From: Burkholderia thailandensis E264
GTDB lineage: Bacteria; Pseudomonadota; Gammaproteobacteria; Burkholderiales; Burkholderiaceae
DNA length: 64,000 nt
Reading direction: 5' to 3'
Assembly (NCBI RefSeq): GCF_000012365.1
Contig: NC_007650.1
Location: forward strand, 310,001-374,000
Shown here one piece after another: positions 33,982 through 41,828 of the stretch (position 1 is its first letter; every line of letters starts with the position of its first letter). A model generated the notes under the pieces. That model ran no database searches and had not been told where the DNA came from. It worked only from the letters and a program-made list of their open reading frames with translations. The translations under genes were made by a program, and so were the position numbers.

Positions 33982-34913
33982 GCGAGCGCCGCCCGATGCC
34001 GCGCGCCGGCGTCGATCCGGTTCGGCTCGATGCGCCGGAACGTGATTCGATACAGCACGAACGCGCCGAGATCGAACGAATAGCTCATCGTCCGGTAAAG
34101 CCGCTCGTAGCGCTCGACCACGTCGAGCGGCGCGAGCTCGAGCGCCTCGCGGCGATGCGCGCGCAGGTTCTCGAACCACGCGCGCATCGTCTTCACGTAA
34201 TCGTGGCGATCGTTGCGCACGAGTTCGACTTCGAACAGCATCTCGCAGGCGCGCACGATATCGGCCAGATACGGCAGATCCGATTCCGGAAAGACTTCGC
34301 GCGCGATGAAGAGGTCCGAATGCCGGCGCTCGCGCGGCACGTCGCCGTAGCCCATCGTCTGCAGCGAAAGGCGCCCGCCCGGTTTCAGGAAGTCATGGCA
34401 TTTCCTGAAGAAGTGCCGGTACGCCTGCACCTTGTCTTCGTCGATCTTCGCGAAGTGCTCGAACGCGCCGAGCGAGATGATGCCGTCGAACGGCTGCTCG
34501 GGCTCGTAGTCCTGCCAGTTGCGCAGCAGCACGTCGACGTTCGGATGCGGGTATTGCTCGCCGATGTAGCGGATCTGCTCGTTCGACAGCGTGAGGCCCA
34601 CGGCCTGCTTCACGCCGGCGACCGTCACGAGCCGGTCGAGCAGCGCGCCCCAGCCGCAGCCGATATCGAGCACGCGCGCCGCACCGTGCGCACGGATCTG
34701 CGCGATGTGATAGTCGAGCTTGCGGATCTGCGCCTGCTCGTGCGTATCGCCTTCCTCGTACATCGCGCACGAGTAGTTGCGGCCGCGTTCCTGCGCGAGC
34801 GCGAGGAAGGCATTGCCGATGTCGTAGTGGTACTGGATCGCGTCGGCGGACGCGCCGTACGGCGCGCCGCGATTCGGCGCGACGGATTCGCGGCTTTCGA
34901 GATGGACGGTCAT
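33978..34913 (-). CDS. Cyclopropane-fatty-acid-synthase-like SAM methyltransferase
   Basis: CFA synthases transfer a methylene from S-adenosylmethionine to a cis double bond; relatives methylate unsaturated lipids. The 311-residue protein has the family's YHYDIGNAFLALAQ entry motif, YSCAMYEEG, SAM motif I VLDIGCGWGALLDRL, GLTLSNEQ and the FEHFAKID-type active-site stretch. It follows the ACP gene by 12 bp and overlaps the downstream desaturase. The co-encoded desaturases would supply its double-bond substrate. Whether it makes a cyclopropane or a methyl branch cannot be told from the sequence. Confidence 0.9.
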   Translation of the reverse strand: MTVHLESRESVAPNRGAPYGASADAIQYHYDIGNAFLALAQERGRNYSCAMYEEGDTHEQAQIRKLDYHIAQIRAHGAARVLDIGCGWGALLDRLVTVAGVKQAVGLTLSNEQIRYIGEQYPHPNVDVLLRNWQDYEPEQPFDGIISLGAFEHFAKIDEDKVQAYRHFFRKCHDFLKPGGRLSLQTMGYGDVPRERRHSDLFIAREVFPESDLPYLADIVRACEMLFEVELVRNDRHDYVKTMRAWFENLRAHRREALELAPLDVVERYERLYRTMSYSFDLGAFVLYRITFRRIEPNRIDAGARHRAALA

Positions 34914-34925
34914 CGTTCGCTCTCC

Positions 34926-35210
34926 CTATCGTCCGGCCGACAGATCGGCGAGCGCGCGGGCGAGCGCGTCGATCGTCGGATATTGATAGGGCAGGCTCGG
35001 CGACAGTTCGAAGCCGAGATAGTCCTCGAGATCGCCGACCATCTTCATCGCGTCGGCCGAATCGAGGCCGTATTCGATGAACTGTCTGTTCGCGTCGATC
35101 GCGCTGCTGTCGGTGCGCAGTCTGGCGGCCAGATAGCCGGTCATCCAGTCGATGATTTCCTCGTGGCTTCGTGCTTCGATTTCCACTGCTTTCAGGGTGG
35201 CGCTCTTCAT
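34926..35210 (-). CDS. Acyl carrier protein
   Basis: This 94-residue ACP carries the acyl chain of the pathway on a phosphopantetheine arm at Ser51 in the motif YGLDSADAM. Its N-terminal 15 residues extend beyond the four-helix domain. It is distinct from a housekeeping AcpP, being close in type to the stand-alone ACPs of FAAL pathways. It lies between the first desaturase (25-bp gap) and the methyltransferase (12-bp gap), so the operon's desaturases and FAAL are its expected partners. Confidence 0.92.
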   Translation of the reverse strand: MKSATLKAVEIEARSHEEIIDWMTGYLAARLRTDSSAIDANRQFIEYGLDSADAMKMVGDLEDYLGFELSPSLPYQYPTIDALARALADLSAGR

Positions 35211-35235
35211 TTTCGTGGCTCCCGTGGAGATTCGT

Positions 35236-36270
35236 TCATGGTGCGATGCGCTTCTTTTCGATGAGTTCCGCGTTCGGGCGATGCACGTCGTAGACGAGGT
35301 GCAGGCGTTCCAGCACGCGCACGAACAGCCCGCCCGGATCGATCTGCCACCAGTGCAGCCCGGTGAACGCGGACGCGGGGAACGCGTGATGATTGTTGTG
35401 CCAGCCCTGCCCGAACGTCGGGATCGCGAGCAGCAGGCTGTTGCGGCTGCGGTCGTGCGCGGTCGTGTGGAAGTCGCGCCGGCCGATCACGTGGCACAGC
35501 GAGTTCAGCGCCCAGATACAGTGGCTGACCGCGAAGATGCGCGCCATGTCGCCCCACAGGAAGCCGAGCAGCACGCCCATCCACGAGCGCGACGCGAGCC
35601 CGCAGACGAACGGCGGCAGCACGAGCCCGATCGCGACCCAGCGGTAGTACGCCATGTGCTGCCGGAACACGAGCGGGTCCTGATAGAGGTCGGGCACGTA
35701 CTTCTCCCAGCCCGCCGGGCGTGTCGATTCGCCGACGAACAGCCACCCCATGTGGCTGTGATAGAGGCCCTTGAGCCGGCCGCCGATGCCGTCGCCCGAC
35801 AGGTGCGGCGAATGCGGATCGCCGCAGCCGTCGCTCGTCGAATGATGGCGGCGGTGCGTGGACGCCCACCAGTTGACGGGACCGTGCGCGCCCATCGAGC
35901 CGAGCGCGATCAGCGCGGCGCGCACCCACGGCTTCGCCTTGAACGCCTTGTGCGTCACGTGGCGATGAAAGCCGACTTCGAGCCCGAGCGCGGTCGCGAA
36001 ATAGAAGATCGCGAACACGATCCATTCGGCGGCGCCCGGCCCGTGACCGCCGATCCACAGCGCGATCGCGGCGGCCGTGCCCAACGCGGGAAGCAGCGTG
36101 ACGACGGCGGCGATGCGGCGATCGAGACGGACGGCGGAGCGGGGCGAAACCGTTGTCGGGCGAGCGAAGCCATGCGAACCGGAAGGAAAAGACGCGGGAA
36201 TCGCGCTTCCGATCGCACCCTCGGGCTGGCTCGCACCTTCGTTCGTGGACGGAGGCTGGCCGGAACTCAT
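35236..36270 (-). CDS. Membrane fatty acid desaturase 1, first gene of the lipid operon
   Basis: A 344-residue membrane diiron desaturase with histidine boxes HRHVTH, HRRHH and HNNHH and hydrophobic segments before and after them. It resembles the second desaturase of the operon but is clearly diverged, so the two are old paralogues and probably act at different positions. The start lies 22 bp from an upstream TTTGGTACA element and is followed by a 60-residue polar tail before the first membrane helix. It is the promoter-proximal gene of an eight-gene transcription unit. Confidence 0.93.
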   Translation of the reverse strand: MSSGQPPSTNEGASQPEGAIGSAIPASFPSGSHGFARPTTVSPRSAVRLDRRIAAVVTLLPALGTAAAIALWIGGHGPGAAEWIVFAIFYFATALGLEVGFHRHVTHKAFKAKPWVRAALIALGSMGAHGPVNWWASTHRRHHSTSDGCGDPHSPHLSGDGIGGRLKGLYHSHMGWLFVGESTRPAGWEKYVPDLYQDPLVFRQHMAYYRWVAIGLVLPPFVCGLASRSWMGVLLGFLWGDMARIFAVSHCIWALNSLCHVIGRRDFHTTAHDRSRNSLLLAIPTFGQGWHNNHHAFPASAFTGLHWWQIDPGGLFVRVLERLHLVYDVHRPNAELIEKKRIAP

Positions 36271-36291
36271 CGGATATCTCTCAGTAAATTG

Positions 36292-36373
36292 TTTGGTACA
36301 TCTTTCATTGGCGATATCCGAAACTCAATATGAATTTTCCTATCGTCAATGCTGAGGTGTTTGGTGTACCAAA
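36292..36373 (-). promoter_or_regulatory. Operator-like palindromes upstream of the lipid operon
   Basis: A 14-bp palindrome TTTGGTGTACCAAA (perfect 6-bp arms, 2-bp centre) is at 36360-36373, about 90 bp upstream of the first desaturase. A second partial copy, TTTGGTACA, is at 36292-36300, only 22 bp upstream of the start codon. The intervening sequence is AT-rich and would hold the promoter, including TTGACG on the minus strand. This layout suits a TetR- or LacI-type repressor; no adjacent regulator gene of that class is visible. Confidence 0.55.
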
Positions 36374-36912
36374 ACAAATTAGCGAGGCGGCATGCGGATT
36401 TGAATGCGTAAATGGATAAAGCAGGCCGGAAACCGTTTCCAGCATCTATCGGCTTTTCTAGTCGGCGTTTCGTCGTTTCGTTGCGCTGAATGGTGAGCGG
36501 GGCTGGTTTTGGCGCTGGCTACGATGCGGCGGCGGCCGATCGGGCGCTGGAAACGATTCCGAAAACTGAAGAAATACTCGACTCGCGAGCCGATCTGCTT
36601 TTTTCATGCTGGATCGGAATAGGGATCGGATAATGACTCGGTTTCTCGGAATCGAAATAAGCGTCGATCGAATAAATGGAGAGAATTCGCACGCCGCCGG
36701 ACGAGCGAGATTTCGATTCAATGCGGGATTGAATTGCGTTATTCGAGCTGCATTCGGATTCGTGTCGCGCGCGCCCGCGTGCCGGGGGCGCGATGCGCTT
36801 GCCGGCGGACGAGGCCGGAATCAGATTCGCGCGGCGCGCAACGGCCGGTTGCCGATCGGCGCGGGTTGCCGGTTCGCCGCCGCCGAGCGACGGCGAGTGC
36901 CCGGCCGGTGCG
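36374..36912. other. Long AT-richer intergenic region
   Basis: This stretch of about 540 bp between the lipid operon promoter and the GlxA-type regulator is poorer in G+C than its neighbours and holds no gene I can support. Lower GC and many short stops suggest noncoding or acquired DNA. Confidence 0.5.
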
Positions 36913-37878
36913 TCAGCTCGCAGCGGCGAAGCCGCGCCCGAACTGTTTCCGATAAGCGCCAGGCGAAATCGAATAGGCGGCGGTGAAATGCTGCCGCAGC
37001 GACACGGTCGACCCGAATCCGACGCTCTCCGCGATGCGCTCGACGGTCTTGTCGCTCGTTTCGAGCAGCCGCTGCGCGGCCGTCAGCCGATGATTCAGCA
37101 GCCACTGCGAGACGGTCGTGCCGGTCTTCGTCTTGAAGCGCCGCGTGAAGTTGCGGCGGCTCATGCCCGCGCGCGCGGCGAGCGCGTCGACGCACAGCGG
37201 CTGTTCGAGATGCTCGATCGCCCAGTCGAGCGCCGCGCTCAGCGCGTCGCCCGCCGTGGCCTTCGGCAACGGCTGCTCGATGTATTGCGCTTGCCCGCCG
37301 TGCCGGTGCGGCGCGACGACCATCCGGCGCGCCACGCGGTTCGCGACGTCCGCGCCGTGGTCGCGGCGCAGCAGATGCAGGCAGCAGTCGATCGCCGCGG
37401 CGGTGCCCGCCGACGTGAGGATGTTGCCGTCGTCGATGTACAGCACCTTCCGGTCGAGCTTGATCTTCGGGTACTTCTGCGTGAAATCGTCGCCCCACGC
37501 CCAGTGCGTCGCGGCGGTGCGGCCGTCGAGCAGGCCGGCTTGCGCGAGGACGAAGGTGCCGAGGCAGAGGCCCACGAGCCGGGCGCCGCGCCCGTGCGCG
37601 GCGCGCAGCGCGTCCAGCAGCGCCTCGGGCGGCCGCTCGTCCGGGGCGCGCCATGCCGGCACGATCACCGTGTCGGCCTCGGCGAGCACGGACAGATCGT
37701 GCGGCACGTCGATGCTGAAGCCCGACATCGTCGGCGCGAGCCCTTTTTTCTCGCCGCAGATCAGCAGGCGGTAGCGCGGCACGCCGAGCCGCGAGAGGTC
37801 GTCGCCGAACACGATGCAAGGCACCGACAGATGGAACGGGCTGATGCCTTCGAATGCGATGACCGCGACGGTATGCAT
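36913..37878 (-). CDS. GlxA/FtrA-family AraC-type transcription regulator
   Basis: A 321-residue regulator with an N-terminal DJ-1/PfpI-like domain (VAVIAFEGISPFHLS, then LVGLCLGTFVLAQAGLLDGR with the nucleophile-elbow Cys) and a C-terminal AraC helix-turn-helix pair (ARAGMSRRNFTRRFKTKTG and RIAESVGFGSTVSLRQHFTAAYSISPGAYRKQF). An ATG at 37945-37947 is possible, but it would overlap the right arm of a perfect inverted repeat, so the ATG at 37878, next to the conserved domain, is preferred. It is divergent from the isochorismatase-like gene and is its likely regulator. Confidence 0.88.
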   Translation of the reverse strand: MHTVAVIAFEGISPFHLSVPCIVFGDDLSRLGVPRYRLLICGEKKGLAPTMSGFSIDVPHDLSVLAEADTVIVPAWRAPDERPPEALLDALRAAHGRGARLVGLCLGTFVLAQAGLLDGRTAATHWAWGDDFTQKYPKIKLDRKVLYIDDGNILTSAGTAAAIDCCLHLLRRDHGADVANRVARRMVVAPHRHGGQAQYIEQPLPKATAGDALSAALDWAIEHLEQPLCVDALAARAGMSRRNFTRRFKTKTGTTVSQWLLNHRLTAAQRLLETSDKTVERIAESVGFGSTVSLRQHFTAAYSISPGAYRKQFGRGFAAAS

Positions 37879-37901
37879 GGCGAACGAGACGGCGGTGCGG
37901 A

Positions 37902-37944
37902 AAAGTGGCCCGATCCTATCACATGTTGTCTCTCGGGCCACTTT
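37902..37944. promoter_or_regulatory. 12-bp perfect inverted repeat between divergent regulator and hydrolase
   Basis: AAAGTGGCCCGA at 37902-37913 and its exact reverse complement TCGGGCCACTTT at 37933-37944 are separated by 19 bp. Half-site centres are about 31 bp apart, or three helical turns, so a dimeric regulator could contact one face. The site lies 24 bp from the regulator start and about 110 bp from the hydrolase start. Confidence 0.6.
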
Positions 37945-38055
37945 CACGGCCGGGGCCGGGTCCGGATACTGACGTCTGTTTCGCCGGCGCGCAGGCGAGA
38001 CGCGCAGCGACGAACGATGGGCGTGCGTCGCGCTTCATTCACGAGGAGATTCACG

Positions 38056-38667
38056 ATGAGCCATCCCACCATTCGCACCCTGGCCGGCGCGGGCGCTCCG
38101 CAGGCAATCGAAGCCGCGAGCGCCGCGCTGCTGGTGATCGATTTCCAGAACGAGTATTTCAGCGGCAGGCTGCCGATTCCCGACGGCGAGCGCGCGCTGC
38201 GCAACACGCAGCGCCTCGTCGCGCACGCCGATCGCGCCGGCATCCGCGTGTTCCACATTCAGCACGTGACGCCCGCCGGCAGCCCGGTGTTCGCCGAGGA
38301 CGGCGACGGCGTGCGCTTCCATGCGGACCTGCAGCCGGCGGCGAATCATCAGGTGCTGCGCAAGACGTCAGTCAGCGCGTTTCCGACGACCGACCTCGAC
38401 GCGCGCCTGAAGGCCGCCGGCGTCGGGACGCTCATCATCGCGGGCCTGATGACGCATGCATGCGTCTCGGGGGCCGCGCGCGACGCGGTGCCGCTCGGCT
38501 ACGACGTGATCGTCGTCGACGATGCGTGCGCGACGCGCGATCTCGATCGCGCGGACGGCAGCGTGCTGCCGCATGCGGACCTGCATCGCGCCGCGCTCGC
38601 GACCGTCGACGACACGTTCGGCGACGTGATGACGACCGACGACCTGTTGAAGTTGGCGCTCGTCTGA
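38056..38667 (+). CDS. Isochorismatase-like cysteine hydrolase
   Basis: A 203-residue cysteine hydrolase of the isochorismatase superfamily, which cleaves amides or vinyl ethers. The catalytic triad is recognisable: Asp in LLVIDFQNEYFSG, Lys in VLRKTSVSAF and Cys in MTHACVSGAARDA. It starts after aggagat at good spacing. The divergent GlxA-type regulator with an amidase-like sensor domain is a common partner for such genes. The substrate is unknown. Confidence 0.9.
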   Translation: MSHPTIRTLAGAGAPQAIEAASAALLVIDFQNEYFSGRLPIPDGERALRNTQRLVAHADRAGIRVFHIQHVTPAGSPVFAEDGDGVRFHADLQPAANHQVLRKTSVSAFPTTDLDARLKAAGVGTLIIAGLMTHACVSGAARDAVPLGYDVIVVDDACATRDLDRADGSVLPHADLHRAALATVDDTFGDVMTTDDLLKLALV

Positions 38668-38698
38668 ACGTTCGCGGTCGCGCTCGGCAATTGCGCAC

Positions 38699-38752
38699 GG
38701 ATCGTGCGGATCGTGCGGATCGTGCGGATCGTGCGGATCGTGCGGATCGTGC
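38699..38752 (+). repeat. 9-bp tandem repeat, six perfect copies
   Basis: GGATCGTGC is repeated six times without change, 31 bp after the hydrolase stop, in a 258-bp convergent intergenic gap. It is noncoding on both strands as far as I can judge. It looks like a variable-number tandem repeat. Confidence 0.92.
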
Positions 38753-38925
38753 GGGACGACATCGCCGCCGAATTGGCGTTCCCGGCCGATCCGGCGCCCG
38801 CGCATTCGCTCGAGGGGCCCGAGGCTCCGCTGTCGAATGCGATCGGCAAGCTGATTCGCCGTCTTTATTCGAAGCGCCGACGGCCGGCGGGCAACGTCGC
38901 TTCGACGGCGAGGAAGCGACGCCCG

Positions 38926-40587
38926 TCAAGCCGTGTCGGATTCCCAGACGATCGCCGCCCCGCGCGCATCCCACGCATCGAGAAACGGCGCGTACCGCGC
39001 CTCGACGCGATTGCGGCGCACCTTGAACGTCGGCGTGACGAAGCCGCTCGTCTCGTTCCAGACCGAATCGACGACCACGACGAAGCGCAGCTTCTCGTGA
39101 TCGTCGAGGCTCGCGTTCACGCGCTTCAGATGCTCGCCGAGCGACGTATCGAGCGCCGCGCGCCGGCCTTGGCCGTCGAGCCGGCGGCCCTCTTCGGACA
39201 GCGACACGAGCGCGCACGGCTGCGGCAGCCCCGCGCCGACCACGCAGCACGCGTCGACGAACGGATGCGTCGCGAGCCGGCTCTCGATCGGCGAAGGCGC
39301 GACGTACTTGCCCTTGCTCGTCTTGAAGATTTCCTTCACGCGCCCGGTGATCTTCAGGCGTCCTGCCGCGTCGCGCTCGCCCTTGTCGCCGCTGCGCACG
39401 AAGCCGTCGGGCGTGAAGAGCGCGGCGCTCAGGTCCGGGCGCTTGTAATAGCCGAGCGTGTTGCCGGGCGAGCGGATCTCGATCTCGCCCGTTTCGGCGA
39501 GGCGGCACTCGACGTCGCGCACCGGCGTGCCGACGTAGCCGGGCCGCATGTCGTGCCGCCGGCACGAGTGCGACACGCCGCACACTTCGCTCATCCCGTA
39601 GCCCTCGAGCAGCTCGAGCCCGAGATCGCGATACCAGCCGAGCAGCGCGGGCTCGATCGCGGCGGCGGCGCTCGCGGCGAGGCGGACCTGGTCGAGGCCG
39701 AGCTGACGCAGAATCATCGGCTTCATCGCGTCGGGAATCGGCCCCGGCGGCAGGCGGCTCGCAACCGCATGCCGGAACTTCGCCCATAGGCGCGGCACCG
39801 AGATGAAGAACGTCGGCCGCGCGCGTTGCAGATCGGCGATGAACGTATCGAGCGATTCGCTGAAATAGACCGTGAATCCCGCGCGCACCGACAGCATTTC
39901 CACGTAGCCGCGCTCGGCGACGTGCGACAGCGGCAGGTACGAGATCATCCGGTCGTCGGGGCCGAGCGGGATCAGGTCGAATACCGGTTCGACGCACCAT
40001 CCGAGCGCGCCGAACGTCAGCATCACGCCTTTCGGATCGCCCGTCGTGCCCGACGTGTAGACGATCGTCGCGAGCTCGTCGGCGGCGCGCGTCACGCGCC
40101 CGGCGAGCGGCGCGGTGTCGCGGACGATGTCGTCCCACGCCGCGTCGACGGACGACGCAGCGGGCAGAAAGGGCAGGCCGATGCATCGCACGTGCGGCGG
40201 CACGCCCGCGCGCATCGGCTCCCACGCGTCGAGCTTGCCGACGAACAGCGCCGCCGCCTCGCAGTGCGTGAGCGCTTGCCGGATCGACTCGGCGCCGAGC
40301 GTCGGATAGAGCGGCACCGATACGTGGCCGCTCAGCCAGATCGCGAAATCGGCGAGCACCCAGTGCGCGCAGTTCTTCGACAGGATCGCGACGTTCGATC
40401 CGCGCGGCAGATCGAGCGCGCGCAGATAGGCGGCGATGCGGCGCGCTTCGTCGACGGCGGCGCGCCACGTGAAGCGGCGCACGCCGCCGTCGCCCGTCGG
40501 CTGCACGAGCCAGACTTCGTCGGCGCGCGCGTGCTCCCAGTGTTGAAGGCGTTCGAGCGGCAGGTTGTCCGGGGCGATCGGGGTCAA
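38926..40587 (-). CDS. AMP-forming acyl-CoA synthetase
   Basis: A 553-residue ANL-family ligase related to long-chain acyl-CoA synthetases. The P-loop TIVYTSGTTGDPKGVML, the YLPLSHVAER motif, LLEGYGMSE and the hinge ITGRVKEIFKTSKGKYVAP are all present. It probably activates the carboxylic acid fed into the carboxylase and dehydrogenase block that follows on the same strand, the position held by AtuH in acyclic terpene catabolism. A 323-bp gap separates it from the upstream BKACE gene, so it may have its own promoter. Confidence 0.9.
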   Translation of the reverse strand: MTPIAPDNLPLERLQHWEHARADEVWLVQPTGDGGVRRFTWRAAVDEARRIAAYLRALDLPRGSNVAILSKNCAHWVLADFAIWLSGHVSVPLYPTLGAESIRQALTHCEAAALFVGKLDAWEPMRAGVPPHVRCIGLPFLPAASSVDAAWDDIVRDTAPLAGRVTRAADELATIVYTSGTTGDPKGVMLTFGALGWCVEPVFDLIPLGPDDRMISYLPLSHVAERGYVEMLSVRAGFTVYFSESLDTFIADLQRARPTFFISVPRLWAKFRHAVASRLPPGPIPDAMKPMILRQLGLDQVRLAASAAAAIEPALLGWYRDLGLELLEGYGMSEVCGVSHSCRRHDMRPGYVGTPVRDVECRLAETGEIEIRSPGNTLGYYKRPDLSAALFTPDGFVRSGDKGERDAAGRLKITGRVKEIFKTSKGKYVAPSPIESRLATHPFVDACCVVGAGLPQPCALVSLSEEGRRLDGQGRRAALDTSLGEHLKRVNASLDDHEKLRFVVVVDSVWNETSGFVTPTFKVRRNRVEARYAPFLDAWDARGAAIVWESDTA

Positions 40588-40910
40588 TGTCGTCTCCTTG
40601 CTGGCCGAGGGCGCGCAACGCGGCCGCGGGCTCGGTTCGATGTGTCGTTGGGTTGGCCTGCCCGGAGCATTCGAACAGCGCCGACGCGCGCCGGTTTTCG
40701 TCGGTTCGGAGCGGCTGCGGCCGTCTCCCGAAAATACTCACCTTTCGGTCATGCGTATCGCGAGCGTGCGGCGTGACGCGTCGCGCGCGTTCGCGCTGCG
40801 GCGTCCGTCAGTGTCGCGCCGGCCGCCGTGTCGTCACATGCTCCGCTATGGCCGCGACGGGCCGGTCGCACACGGGCCGCGGCGGCCGCGACCTGCGCGG
40901 CCCGGCGCGC
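40588..40910. other. Intergenic region upstream of the acyl-CoA synthetase
   Basis: A 323-bp GC-rich gap with no gene I can support. It should carry the synthetase promoter, but I see no convincing sigma70 hexamer pair or operator palindrome. Confidence 0.4.
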
Positions 40911-41795
40911 TTACGCATGCGACGCGGTTTCCGCGCGCGTGCCGAGTATCCGCCGCGCGTCCTGCGGCGAGGCGATCTCGCGTCCGGCCTCGCGCGCGAT
41001 CGCCGCGATCGCGTCGACGAGCTGGGCGTTCGACGTCGCGCGCGCGCCGTCCGGCAGATAGAACGTGTCCTCGAGCCCGGTGCGCAGTTGCCCGCCGAGC
41101 TCGGCCGTTCGCCGATGCAGCGCCCAGATGTTCGCGCGGCCGATCGCGGTGACTTGCCACGTCGAATCCGGGCGCAGCAGCCGGATCAGGATCGGCAGCA
41201 GCTCGGGATCGGCAGGCATGCCCGATTCGACGCCCATCACGAAGTTGTAATTCGATCGTCCTGCGAACAACCCGGCGCGCGCGTACATGTCGATGCAGCG
41301 GACGATGCCGGTATCGAAGCACTCGAACTCGGGCACCGCGCCCGTCTCGGCCATCGTCGTCAGGAACGACGCGACTTTCTCGACCGGGTTGTCGAACAGC
41401 ATCGGCGGCCACGCCCATGCGCCGTCGGCCTTCACCTTCAGATAGTTGAGCGAGCCCGCGTTGCATGCGGCGATTTCCGGCCGAATCGCGCGGATGCACG
41501 CGAGCGGGCCTTCGACGTTCGGCCCGACGATGCCCGTCGACTGATTGAAGATCACGCCTGGGCACGCTTCGCGGATCGCCTGCGCGATCTCGGCCGCGAG
41601 CCGCGGGTCCCACGAAGGCAGGTGGCCGCGGTCCGGCTCCTGCCGCCGGAAGTGCACGTGCATGCACGACGCGCCGGCGTCGTACGCGCCTTTCGCCTCG
41701 CGCGCCATCTGCTCGGGCGTGACGGGCACGTTGAACTGCTTCGGGTCCGTGAAGATGCCGTTCAGCGCGCACGTGACGACGACGGGGTGGCTCAT
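40911..41795 (-). CDS. BKACE-family (DUF849) beta-keto acid cleavage enzyme
   Basis: BKACE enzymes condense a beta-keto acid with acetyl-CoA and cleave it to acetoacetate and a new acyl-CoA. This 294-residue TIM barrel starts HPVVVTCALNG and has the metal-binding MHVHFR signature near residue 46, FNQSTG, and HPHxR-like later positions replaced by AIGRANIW. It ends 33 bp before... the carboxylase alpha gene on the same strand lies immediately upstream in transcription. It has no counterpart in the canonical atu or liu operons, and might process a keto acid released by the pathway. Confidence 0.88.
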   Translation of the reverse strand: MSHPVVVTCALNGIFTDPKQFNVPVTPEQMAREAKGAYDAGASCMHVHFRRQEPDRGHLPSWDPRLAAEIAQAIREACPGVIFNQSTGIVGPNVEGPLACIRAIRPEIAACNAGSLNYLKVKADGAWAWPPMLFDNPVEKVASFLTTMAETGAVPEFECFDTGIVRCIDMYARAGLFAGRSNYNFVMGVESGMPADPELLPILIRLLRPDSTWQVTAIGRANIWALHRRTAELGGQLRTGLEDTFYLPDGARATSNAQLVDAIAAIAREAGREIASPQDARRILGTRAETASHA

Positions 41796-41828
41796 CGAGA
41801 AATCTCCTTGTATCGAATGCGGCTGCGC

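Noticed and set aside
37879..37947. Longer N-terminus for the GlxA-type regulator, starting at 37947
   Set aside because: It would place the start codon over one arm of a perfect inverted repeat and adds residues outside the conserved domain.
38699..38752. Tandem repeat considered as a CRISPR array
   Set aside because: The repeats are 9 bp and contiguous, with no spacers and no cas genes nearby.
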